This document shows positions 24,451 to 35,819 of a stretch of DNA of 64,000 nucleotides, piece after piece; position 1 is the first letter of the stretch; the number at the start of each line of letters is the position of its first letter. Position numbers and translations under genes: made by a program. The notes below the pieces were generated by a model. The model was given only the letters and a program-made list of their open reading frames with translations. It did no database searches and was not told the origin of the DNA. This DNA comes from Solen grandis (Eukaryota > Mollusca > Bivalvia > Adapedonta > Solenidae), in the NCBI GenBank assembly GCA_021229015.1, contig CM037777.1, positions 60,288,642 to 60,352,641 of the forward strand. The letters are read 5' to 3'.

Positions 24451-24805
24451 CCAAGTCGTCATCTTGACTTTAGAGATTAACAGTTTTAAGGGTGTGCTTT
24501 GTAGACTCGTTGAAATATCAATGTAGAAACTGTAATTTGCTCCGAAGAGAGTAATTTGAAAATGAACGGAGTTGTTTTCGATTCGTATGAAAAATTTGAA
24601 AGCGATCTTGGTCGAATTCCACCTGCAATTCTTAGCGCTCAGTAAATCTTAAATACTTAAGGGCGAATTTCTACAGTCTTGTTTCTCTAATAGAAATACC
24701 AAAATATTTTATTTCTTAACAAATATTGTTAGTTATTAAGGTAATGATTCATTTCAGCATAGTCATGTACTTGAAAATTTCATGTAAATAGTAATAGTTG
24801 AATGT

Positions 24806-25058
24806 TGTTGTTGTTGTATTGGGATTTACCGTCGCTGCGATAGTATTTCAATCATACAGCGACGTCCAGCTAATTACAGGTGGAGGAAGACCCCGAGTAT
24901 ACAGAGGTACCCGGGTAGAACCACCGACCTACCGCAAGCCAGCTGGAAGGCTTCCTCACATGAAAAATCCGAAGTCCCTACCGGGATTCGAACCCACAGC
25001 GGTGAGGAGCTGAGAGATTTGTAGTCCACGACTGTAACCGCTCGGCCACGGCGTCTCC
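24806..25058 (-). mobile_element. tRNA-derived SINE, family 2, complete
   Basis: On the minus strand the element begins with a serine/leucine-type tRNA-like head (CCGTGGCCGAGCGGTTACAG, box A; GTGGGTTCGAATCCCGG, box B) and ends in a run of CAA repeats. It is bracketed by a perfect 13-bp target-site duplication AATAGTTGAATGT (24793-24805 and 25059-25071), direct evidence of retrotransposition. Confidence 0.95.
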
Positions 25059-25192
25059 AATAGTTGAATGTGTATCTATCCAGTTTAGGAATTTAAGTAT
25101 TACTTAGCGCTAAAAGTTATTGTAGAATTCGAGCCTGTTTTTATGAAATGATACAGGCTTGAATTTTTAGAAAAATTACGTTCAGGTAATGA

Positions 25193-25198
<6 letters not shown>

Positions 25199-25225
<27 letters not shown>
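25199..25225. repeat. (AC)n microsatellite
   Basis: Uninterrupted AC dinucleotides, about 13 copies. Confidence 0.98.
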
Positions 25226-25228
<3 letters not shown>

Positions 25229-25229
25229 T

Positions 25230-28200
25230 ATATCGTAAAAGTTAACGTCCTAGAAAAAGTTGAATTGTCTTCAATATGACATTTTTCCAACGGTTTTAAA
25301 GTTCAAAAATTAAAAAAAAAGTTGTTTACTTTTTAAACGAAGAGCCAAAGGTCGGGACTGTTAAGTTATATGCTAATCGGGTGTTACTCACCAGAGTATA
25401 TGATTTACATACTTTTTCCTGTTTTTAACAAAGTTTTAATTTGTTTTGTTCAAAGTTTTGTACAAAAAAAAAAAATGAACAAAGGTTAAAAAACACGTCC
25501 AGTTATCAGTTATAAGTTGCAGTTATAAGCAAACATTCAAAAATAATTGTTCTCGTCGTTATCGTTACTTTAATTATATAGATGATAATTGTTTGTTTTT
25601 GTGTAAGATCGATTAATAATTCTACTGAGTGAACATAAAAAGTGAAAATGCATCTTTTTATGTTCACGAATGAAATTATACATTGGACTTTCACCAAAAC
25701 CAACATTTTTTATTTAGTGCTTTAAAGGTCAGAAATAACCTGAGTGTGTTATTCACAAAAGACGTCAAAATTGGCGGGATTACCACACGTGCGTGACGGT
25801 TTATTTTATTACGTCATTTCTTGCGTAAAACCAAACACAATGACGCTCTGATCATTTTATAACGTAAGGTCGGGTTCAAGTTCCTGATTGAAAAAACAAC
25901 AACAGTAAAAATACCATTTTCAATTCACTGATATTTCCCTATGATCCACTGAAAATCGTTAAATAAAATTATTTCTCCCTGGCGTTCTGACATCCATTTA
26001 TGTCGTTAGCAGCACATGCTCGGGAGTAATTCCATATCAAAACATGTTTTTTCGCTAATAATTGGCGATTTTTTTCTCTTATTAACATACAACATAATTG
26101 GGTGGGTAATATTATTTATTATATCAATAACAAGTTCTGGCCTATTAAATCTTATTTACAATGAAATTATTAACTCTAAACAAGAACAGAAAACTTACAA
26201 ATATTTTGCAACTTCAAATAATTAACTGTGTTTGCACTGCTGCACTCCATATTGGTGGCAAATGTGAACTTATTTCTCGTCCTTCTCTGACAATTTAAAG
26301 ACGAATTATTATTGCGCATGATTAGAATAACTGAGGAGACCAGCTAAGTGTAACATAGCAATCCTAAAATCAAATAACGCCAAATAAGAGAAAATTAGCA
26401 CACCAATCTGTTTGACATATGTAGCCTTTTAGGAGACATGCAAGATAACAAATAACTACGTAGTTTAATTTCATTCTCTTATTTACAGTCATTTCAATTT
26501 TAAAAACGAAATTTAATGTCCTGTTTCCATTAGAAAGAAATGCACAATCGAACATTTCCAGTAGATCTTGCTCTTAGAGATTAAGGAAGGTATATGCAAG
26601 CTGGTAAACCAGTATATATAAGGGTCAGAGAATAAATAACATGTCCGTGGTTACTTTTGTTCAGAGTCAAAAACACTCTAAATCAGTGATATAATTCAAC
26701 TCAGATAGCCAATGAAAAATAAACAAGATATATGAAATAAGATATTTTGAGATTGTGCCCGGACAGTTTTCTGTACCGGAACAAATGTTAAATCTGGAGT
26801 CCTCTATTTTATAATCAAAATCATCGAATTTTAGAGCAAATAACAGTAAAATGTCGCTCGATGATCAAATGCAAATAACAGGTGTCAGACATTGAAATTG
26901 CAATATATTAAACAATCATAACATATTCCAGATAATTAAGCTATGAATAAACATCTCGAGATACTAGGCTTATTCAAGAAAATTAAATAAATACATTAAG
27001 AAATAAATTCCCTAATTGCAAATTATATAAACAAACTGTTATAGATTGATTGTGAAAATCTTATATCTTAAATCTAATATTTTATACATAATGCAACAAT
27101 ATGAAAAGCTATATGAATAAAGGACCCAACAGTAAAAATCAACTAATAAAAAATGAATTTAGATTGAATACATATTGAAGAGCTAGAATAAGAGAGAGAA
27201 GAGACTATAGAGTGTTCGGCTGAACAATTTACTGCTACAAAACTGGAAAATTCCAATTATTTATGCGCTTATTTCTTGGTAAAATGTGTACAAATGAGAA
27301 TCAATGTAAATTTGTATTAAAGGATTGTACAATGAATACATAATGGTTAATTTACTTCAAAGTCGTTTTTCAAATGAATTGGCTAAATCCGTTATCTTAA
27401 TCAGAGGTCCTTATTCTAAAAAGAATACTATTTATATTGGATTTTCAAATGTTATTAGACATAACGTCGTGACATCGTGTTCAAACAGTGTATGTTTTTA
27501 GCATCGTAAAATCCTATTCAAGCAATATTATTTTAATAGCAATGTCTCCTAACCTCCTTTAAGTAAGTGGCATACCTTGTATGAAATTGCTCAAGACAAA
27601 AACATTGTCTTTCTCTAATAATGACTAACTGAAACCGTTGTATTTCATATCGAATAATTTTGTGAACGACGTCCAACAGTGTCGGTGCTGAATTGAAATT
27701 GAGATGAATTTCTTGACTAGTAAACAAGCTTTTGTCTTGGAATCCAATGGGCCTAGATTTCCACTTAAACTGAACGAATTATACGAGTATTCATAATATA
27801 TGTACAGACATAAGTGAAATATCCTTTGAGAATCTGGCATAAAAACATAACTACAGCTTGTATATATTTTTTGAGAATAATTTCAGATCTACTTTCTCTA
27901 TTATGTTATATACAATCTTTGTTATTTTACGTATATTTTGTAGAATGATGCGTACATTCCCAATTATGTTATATGTATACATTCCCCATTATGTTACGTG
28001 GTTTTATTATGTATGTGATATTTCTATTTCCGTTGAAAGTTCATTTCGTTATGTGGAAAGTTTGTTATATTGGTGCGGACAACATAAATAAGTAGAAGAG
28101 TAGAAGTTCATTTTTTACCGGTAAAAAAAAAGCGACAAGTTACGTCAGAGTATACGTCATACGATTCTGTGGCATGAGAAAATCGCAATCTAAAGGGGAA

Positions 28201-28550
28201 CTTGGTCGTGATTGCATTAGAAATTGTAAAGCAAGTCGGATTTGCCGGAATGAATTGAAAATTTTGTTCAGCAAAAAGATGACAAAAGTTATGTAATTAT
28301 GAAAATTTAATCATGAAAATAAAACATAAATATAACAATGTCAATTTATATATGATACAGTTCAGAGTGATTATATGCTTAAATCAAAATGACAAATCCA
28401 CTTTTCAAAAATATTAAATTACTCTACGAGAGAGAGTATCTTTATAGAATAAATCATCATGATTTAATCTGTTTATTTACCCTTATGATAAAATTATTTA
28501 TATTGTGGGAATTTAAAAATCATATAAGCAATTGTTAACCAGTTATGTAT
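25230..28550. other. AT-rich stretch, no supported gene
   Basis: No recognisable domain in any frame. A good-looking TATA box (AGTATATATAAGGGTCAGAG at about 26611) stands alone without a supported exon downstream. A 77-codon frame at 27858-28091 has no recognisable motif. Confidence 0.4.
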
Positions 28551-28555
28551 AGCTT

Positions 28556-28576
28556 GAGAGAGAGAGAGAGAGAGAG
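28556..28576. repeat. (GA)n microsatellite
   Basis: About ten uninterrupted GA dinucleotides. Confidence 0.95.
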
Positions 28577-28815
28577 CATATATAATGTTGTAGCGTAAAT
28601 TATTCGTTTGAATACGAGTGATTTAGCTGTGCCACAAAACACCCGAGATCGTACTGAAGTATTTTTCGAGGAAACGGGGCCAGTCACTACCCAACGTTGC
28701 TTACAGTCGCATTGCGCATGCACTAAAATAGTATGGAGACTTCAGCCCGTGTATATGCGGGCCAAGATTTCCACTTGGGCTCAGATTTCCAACCTGAAAT
28801 ATACGAATAATATTA

Positions 28816-29118
28816 CCGGTCCTGGTAGCCGAGTGGTTAGAGCGTCCGCCCCGGAATCGGGAGGTCGTGGGTCCAAATTCGTAAAAAAGTGGTACTGGTA
28901 TAGCTCCCTTGGTTGGCGCTCAGCATTTAAGGGTAGTTCCAGGACTGGTTGGCCCGGTGTCAGGATAATGTGACTGGGTGTGGTACCATGCCACATGTCT
29001 ACGGCATGATGCTGCAGTGTGGCAGCACTGAATCTGTCTCGAGTAGACATCGTCTCCAAATGACTGAAATACTGTCGGTGGGACGTTAGACCCAATTAAC
29101 AAACAAATAAACGAATAA
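28816..29118 (+). mobile_element. tRNA-derived SINE, family 1, near complete
   Basis: The head reads GGTAGCCGAGTGGTTAGAGC (box A) and GAGGTCGTGGGTCCAAATTC (decayed box B). The body matches 4208-4507 in opposite orientation, and the tail is AACAAACAAATAAA. ACGAATAA occurs immediately before the head (about 28802-28811) and after the tail (about 29112-29119), a probable target-site duplication. Open frames of about 100 codons over it are incidental. Confidence 0.92.
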
Positions 29119-29610
29119 CATGCTAACACCAGCACACAACACAATCAAGAACATAAACAACATAATAAACAACATACATAAGATAAAGAAGACTGCACAA
29201 AACACAATAAGTAATAAACAAAACATAAATTACAATGTACATAACATAATACAAAATGTGCATTACATAATAAACTTTTTTTAAGAATGTACATAATATA
29301 CTAAATAATTTGCACAGTACTATAAACTTAAGATAAAACACAGCCTAACAAAGAATATAATGTACACAATGTACGAGTAATAAAGATTGTACATATTAAC
29401 ATAATGAAGAATGTACACAATATAATAAAGGATATACTTAACATAAAAAAGAAGGTACATAAAATAAAGAATGTATACAACATAATTAATAATATGCTTA
29501 ACACAATAAAGAATGAGCATAACATAAGAAAGAAAGTACATGACATAATATAGGGTGTACATAACAATAAAGAATCTACATAACATACGAAGATTGTCAT
29601 TATAAGACAG
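29119..29610. repeat. AT-rich minisatellite, AAGAATGTACATAACATAAT-like
   Basis: About 490 bp of imperfect repeats of words such as 'aagaatgtacataacataat', with unit length drifting around 20-40 bp. The hydrophobic open frames on the minus strand (29123-29631) are a by-product of this repeat. Confidence 0.85.
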
Positions 29611-29923
29611 TTGAGGATATCCATAGTTCAACCTTGTAAGTTAAGCATTTCAAAATGGTTTAATATATACATGTGTAATTTGTTTTACATTTACGACAGG
29701 ATTCTTTGTTGAAGACCAACTTAGAAGCAACAATCATTTCACTTAGAAAAAGAAACCGTTGACTTCTGAAGCATGGTTTATAAACATTTAAGCATTTCTA
29801 GTTGTAAAACGCGTTTCTCTTTATCACATCAGGCATAAGTTAGCATATAGCACTGAGTATATAAACGCAAAATGCACAAGCTACTTCCAGAATAACCTTA
29901 CAAATGTTATTCTGAAAGAAGCA

Positions 29924-29928
<5 letters not shown>

Positions 29929-29967
<39 letters not shown>
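29929..29967. repeat. (AT)n microsatellite
   Basis: About 19 uninterrupted AT dinucleotides. Confidence 0.97.
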
Positions 29968-29973
<6 letters not shown>

Positions 29974-32900
29974 GACAAGTCATTGTATGATTTAATTTGA
30001 TTATTCACAGATTTTACATTGAATTGATATTCTAACTATTAACAGTTGTTTTTTTCTTTACATTTTTGTAACGTATTTTCTTCATTCTAATATCATTAAA
30101 AACAAATAACTTTTCGGTTGGAGGAATGCTTTAAACTTGTGTATATCTGGCAAATCACCAGATCAAAGTTACCTGTACAAAATGATGTCAATTTCTTAAT
30201 TAACAACATCATTCAATAATATGGATGAAATACAAATAGGTATAACCATGTGAGAATAACAATTTCAATTATAGTTTTAAAATAAGCAGCATTTTCATAT
30301 TGAATAAATATACAAAGAAAAAATACCATGATGTTTAGAATTGAAAAATCAGTGAGTTAAGCATGTTCCTAAAAACAAACGTCCTTTGATCTCAGTACAC
30401 GAACCTAAAATATTTAAATACCTATACACAATATAGAATAAAATGAAAGAGAACACAATTTTTCTTTTAAACCGTATTTGAATAATACAGAAATAATCGC
30501 CTTAAGAAAAAGTTCTAGAAAGAAAGAATAATGACCACACAAGGATTTAAACCCACAACCTTCAATTTCGAAGCAGTTGACATTGATTTTAGTCTATTTA
30601 TGGATGCTCTTCAACTAGAGGTAATGCATTAGATTTTCAGAACCTTAAAATAAATATAAATCAAGATTTGCATTCGTATTTCCATTATATAACCCATCAC
30701 AACATTTTATTAGTATTTAAAGTGAAAACAATAAATAAAACTGAATCATAAGCAAATAGAAAAATATTTATATATCTTTAATACTGTATATATCAAATGC
30801 CATGTCTTTTATATTATATCTACATCAAGGTTTGGTACATGAAAACCACAGCACGGTGTATATGGTTTTTTACTTGTTTTTGATGTCTCAAACAGTTTGG
30901 TCAGCAAAGATACTTATTTTTTCAGATATTTATATTCAGTTATTCACTTGCGCATATTATGTAATATTTTCTCAAAGTTGTAAGAAACGCAATACTTGAA
31001 ATAACTCTTAATGAAAGTAGGAATGATTTAAAGATGTTGCTATTTGCAAAACATGTTATATAAGGAACCTAGTACAGTGTCTTATTACTTAGAATCCTTA
31101 TGACGATAGCCTTGAAAATTCCTCGCGTTCTAATGTTTTCTTGGTGCCACTCTTGTGCTAATCCTTAGAAGTGATGATGTATGTAATCTAAATATTTTAA
31201 AGGAAATCGAATTTAACGCAAATAATAATTACGTTCCTTAAAAACTTATTATGTCAAGGGCGTAGCGCCAATTACGCCCTGAACGTACTCGTTCGTATGC
31301 GTTTGTTTATTTCTGGTTTGTCTGAACATAAATTTGGTGAGGTCATGAGTATTTAATACTGTAATAATATAATAATTCTTTACGTCAGTAAGTTTATGTT
31401 TACAAAGCCACATCATAAATACGAGCAAGTAAGTACACATCGTCGCATACCCCCGGCTGATTTATTCCGTTTCACTACATGACATCACCGACGTTATAAA
31501 ATTAATGGGACTAGTTCAAGTGCTGCATGTTTTGGCTCGTTACACTTATGTGGTACATATGCACATCGTATCTTTGCATTTAGCCATAAATATGCATATC
31601 CATTCCTTTCATTTAATTGTAAAAATCAGAAAATTGCGAGCTTTCTTTGTTATTAATGTATTAGTAGCTGACAAAAATACTCATTGTCTCCTAATAAAAT
31701 ATTCGACAAATGAGTGCACAAAGCAATGCAGCTTCAAATATGCTTTCAAGAATAGCAAGCTCAAATATATTTGCAGAAACAGATGCAAATTATATATATT
31801 TTATATCAATAATTAACTTTATTGTTACTTCGCAGATATGACACAGACTTCAGCGCACCAAAGCCTCATGCTAACCACACGGATTCTAACAACGTGTATG
31901 GGGATTCTCTTCCACCTTCAACGTAATAAAATGTTCAAGGCGTCGACCTAATTATTTAATTACGTTGTTTTACTTATCTCTCCAGGTCACGGTGACCCAA
32001 CGTCATAACCGGTCGACGTTTTCTCCCCAAAAATGTTTCCAGTATTATGTTGTTGTTTTTGTTGTGAGTATTTCTTCGTATTTAAAACGACATTGTTCTA
32101 ATACGCAAATGGGACACGGTCAATATTTGGATAACAGGCCACCATTTGTTTATATGACGCTTTAGCAGCCACAACTTTTGTTTTTTATTAACTGAAGTTA
32201 CGTCCGAATTTCAGCAAATATCCCTGAAAGGTTTAATGAGACTTTAAATACCAAAGTTCTAAGCTTCAATCTTCGTAGAGGATATTTCCTCGCAAGGTGT
32301 AAGCTCACCGTTTAGAAAAAAACGGTTAATAATTTGCGTGCGAAAGCTTCGCAAAAGAAAACTCGGAGGTATACATTTGCGAGTATTAACATGTCGTCCT
32401 TGTTTTTGGGCCCTCTATGGTAGTCTTTCTGACAGATGTGATAGCCTATGAAGCGCCTGAGTCATTAAGCCTCTATAGTGCAATGTATAGCTAGTCACAC
32501 TGTTTGAAATGTGTTTCGGTGTGTGTGTGTGTGTGTGTAACTCCAATGGAAAAAGAACGACGTATTTGAAGGTTTAAACTGAGTTTATAAGCTAAACTTT
32601 AATCATGCTATGAAATAGTAAACGGTAAAAACTTCTGACCCTGTTTGTTCGAATAAAATAGTTAACAGATTCAGTCTATTCCATTTAAATGAAAGTAAAA
32701 AAACAACATTTTTTATCCAGCGTACCGGAAATAATGGATACAATCAAAAGAGATGACGATGTTTCTGTTTATAAATGATATATTAACCACACACTATTGA
32801 AGATGCAAATGGATGACAACATACGTTATTGGCAAATTAATTATTTACTGAACTGAATGATTAAACGTTTTATGAATATTAATAGAAAGGAGCAGTGGAC

Positions 32901-33490
32901 TTGGCATAGTTAAAATCAATCTCAAAAACTCTGTATCATAAATTAATCAATTTATTTATTTCTTATTTTTATTTTTAACTTATTTATTTTATGTTGATTG
33001 GGAAACAAGTTCTTACACTTTAACAAATCTCTCTCGACATCTATTCCTTTTTCTTTTACAACCAAGATCTTCAGGAGACTGATACAGTTTGACACACAAG
33101 TGGCACAAGACCCAACTTAGTCATAATTTCCTAAATCACTTTCCCTGATATTTCCATGTAAGAACGTTAAAAACTGTCACAGTGGTGGCCCGTTTCACTA
33201 ATTCACAAATTTGATCTTAGTCGTAACTCAGTTGTTCTAAATAGTGTATACTAATGTCATATTTTCACAATAAAACATGGCCCATTCATTTCGTTATACA
33301 AACACCTTTAAAAAAAAAAAAAAAAAATTCGAGGAAAAATTACATTTTACGAAGTTTTTATTTCTCACGAAGTCTAGTAAAACGAGCCCCAGAAAACGAA
33401 CAAATGGATCCCTAGTCTTGAAAGAGTCACACCCACTACTTAATGTATTATACAATTTTGAATACATGGGAAGCATCTGCATTAGTTTAA
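29968..33490. other. AT-rich stretch, no supported gene
   Basis: No recognisable protein domain. It includes a (GT)n run (about 32519-32538), a poly-A (about 33309-33327), a small hairpin AGGGCGTA/TACGCCCT (about 31257-31280) and GGTCACGGTGACC at 31985-31997. The 103-codon frame at 31505-31816 lacks any recognisable motif. Confidence 0.4.
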
Positions 33491-33608
33491 TATAGTGCTG
33501 CCACACTGCAGTATCACGCCGTAGAAATGTGGCATGATACCACATCCAATCACATTATCCTGACAGCGGGCCATCCAGTCCTTTATGCTGAGCGCCAAGC
33601 AAGGGAAC
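33491..33608 (-). mobile_element. SINE family 1, internal fragment
   Basis: The words TAGTGCTGCCACACTGCAGT, GTGGCATGATACCACA and CACATTATCCTGACA match the body of the family. Head and tail are missing. Confidence 0.85.
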
Positions 33609-34014
33609 GAGTAAGATTTATCCACATCTAAAATGTGCATTTCATGAAGAACATACTAAAATCATCAGTCTGCATCCTTCAAAAGCAGGAAGTAGAAAGC
33701 GTAGTTAAACAAAAATTGTTGCCCTCATAAATTTAACTACTTCATAATACACAATGACAACCAGTTGTTTATAAATGACTGAAGAGAATGTTTTCTGGCG
33801 ACACTGAATCGAAGTAACATTGCAATTATGAATTATTTAACTCCTTTTGCAGATTAACGAATTCATTTTTGAGTAATCATTCTCCCAATAAGATTCCCTG
33901 ATTAATATGTCATAATACACTAAACGTGTACAATTTCAATACACTATTCATTCCATAAAATGTGTTTCAGTGGATATTTAAACATGTAAATATATTGAAA
34001 GGAAAAAATGATTT

Positions 34015-34725
34015 TTTAAAGGAGGAGAACAATTTGGTCAAAATGGAAAAGAGTTACGGCCCTTGATGGGAATGCATTAGCTCTTGTGATAGTGAACAAA
34101 TATTGAAAGTTGGTGACAGAATATTTTAAAGTTTACAAGTTATGACCAGGGTTAAAGATTTTCAGTGATGTTTTTTTAAAAGAAGGAGATAAATTCGGCG
34201 GTCAAAATGGAGCAAAGTGTTTAGTCCTTGTGTTAGCAAATAAGTATGAGAAATTTGATGACAGAAGATTTAATAGTTTAGAAGTTATGGCAAAGGTTAA
34301 ACATTTCACTGATTTTTTAAAAGGAGACAAACTTGGTCAAAATGGACCTAAGAGTTATGGCCCTTGATGGGAATGTATTAGTTCTTGTGATAGTGAACAA
34401 GAATTAAAGGTTTATGGCAGAAGGCTTTAAAGTTTACATGGTATGGCCAATGATAAAGTTTTCACAGATTTTTTTAAAGGGGGTGGGGGGATTTGGTCAA
34501 AATGACCCTTAATGGTAATGTACTAGCCTTTGTGTGGGAGAATATATATTATAGTCAAAGGGTTTAAAAGTTTACAAGTGATGGTCAAGGTTAAAGTTTT
34601 TTCAATATTTCTTTAAAAGAGAGATAAATTTGGTCAAAAGGAGATAAGTGAATGTACTAGCCCTTGTAACAGAGAGCAAGAATTAAAGTTTGATGATAGT
34701 GTGGCCAAGTTAAATGTTTCTCACG
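34015..34725 (+). repeat. Degenerate ~130-165-bp tandem array, about five units
   Basis: Each unit runs 'aaaggagataaattTGGTCAAAATGGA', 'GAGTTATGGCCCTTGATGGG', 'tagttcttgtgatagtgaacaa', 'gacagaaggctttaaagttta', 'tggccaaggttaaagttttca', then a T-rich break. Units begin near 34015, 34180, 34316, 34480 and 34611. Divergence is higher than in the 758-1705 array, so it is older. Confidence 0.8.
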
Positions 34726-34799
34726 ACTCGATTTGTTTTTATTTTGAAAGATATACAAAATAAAAATGACAAGCAACAACTGAAAGTGAGTAATTTATG

Positions 34800-34985
34800 T
34801 ACGGTAACATCGTATGTAGCTTACAGTACACGTGAGCTGTATACGTCGGTTGACAACGTATACAGTTAACGTTGAGCTATATTCGTTGGTTGAAAACGTA
34901 TATAGCTGACGTAAGCTTTATACGTTGGATATAGGCATACACTCTTGAAATAGGTCCATTATTTTAACGTATATAGCTCACATGG
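34800..34985. repeat. GAGCTGTATACGT-type short repeats, left block
   Basis: Five or more variants of 'gtgAGCTgTATACGtt' in both orientations. A matching block lies at 39998-40125, on the other side of a LINE. Confidence 0.7.
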
Positions 34986-35052
34986 TTGGTGACCAGTATT
35001 AAACATAATTTTGATATAGAAGTTAGCACCATCATAATCTTCGACGTAGAAG

Positions 35053-35166
35053 TAGTTTGTTTGTCCCGCCGACATTATTTCAGTTATTTGGGGACTTTTG
35101 TCTACATGAGACTAATATAGTGTTGCCGCACTGCGGTATCACGTCGTAGACATGTGATATGATAGT
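35053..35166 (-). mobile_element. SINE family 1, tail-side fragment
   Basis: It retains 'gtcccgccgacattatttcag', 'tgccgcactgcggtatcac' and 'gtagacatgtgatatgata'. The head side is missing. Confidence 0.8.
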
Positions 35167-35301
35167 AGAAGAAGCATATCTAGTACATTACCTGTAGCAG
35201 TGGCAGTAGTTGTAGTGTATTCGAAGTATAAAAAGTGATAATAATGATGATGATAATTATAAAGATAAAATATTTTTCTAATGAAGGTAGCTTTTTAGTA
35301 A

Positions 35302-35497
35302 TGTCTAAGGTGGCAGAGTAGTTAGAGCGTCCGCCTCGGGAATGGGAGGCTGTGGGTTCGGTCCACTACCGCGACACGCCTAACACGTTGAAAATTGTAC
35401 CGGTAGCTTTCTGCTTGGTGCTCAGCATATATATCAGGATAGTTGCAGGACTGGTTGTCAGAATAATGTGACTTAATGTGGTATCACTTCCAATACT
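35302..35497 (+). mobile_element. SINE family 1, tail-truncated
   Basis: The head is GTGGCAGAGTAGTTAGAGCG and CTGTGGGTTCGGTCC. The body runs to GACTTAATGTGGTATCA and stops before the tail. Confidence 0.85.
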
Positions 35498-35819
35498 ACC
35501 TCTACAACTACATCAGCAGCATCAATACACATATTTACATCAACAACAATAACACTAAACGAATTCGCATCACTGCGTTGATGACGGCGACAATGATGAT
35601 AATCATTATCATTTTTTAGAACAGAACAGAACACAATATTATTGATCTAAGCAATCTCGCAAAAACAAATAACATACACATGCAGGAAAATGGCTACTGA
35701 ACCGATGTATATCATATATATTTATCATTATAACATATTGAGCATACTGAAGTGATATAAAGATGTGAGAGTGGATCAATTAACATGAAGGAATACCGTC
35801 TCTGATCGAATTTTAAAAC

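Noticed and set aside
24562..24645. Short plus-strand frame starting MNGVVFDSYEKFESDLG
   Set aside because: Coding-like composition but only 27 codons, with no clear acceptor or partner exon; too little to call.
26611..26630. TATA-box-like AGTATATATAAGGGTCAGAG as a promoter
   Set aside because: Attractive by itself, but TATA-like words are frequent in such AT-rich DNA and no exon or coding frame follows that I can support.
28608..29144. Overlapping open frames of 74-121 codons
   Set aside because: They lie on a SINE copy; the sequence is explained by the tRNA-derived repeat.
29123..29631. Hydrophobic minus-strand frames resembling multi-span membrane proteins
   Set aside because: Produced by the AAGAATGTACATAACATAAT-type minisatellite. 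The periodic hydrophobic translation is an artefact of the repeat.
31505..31816. 103-codon plus-strand frame
   Set aside because: No motif, AT-rich codon content, no Kozak or splice support. Expected by chance in this much sequence.
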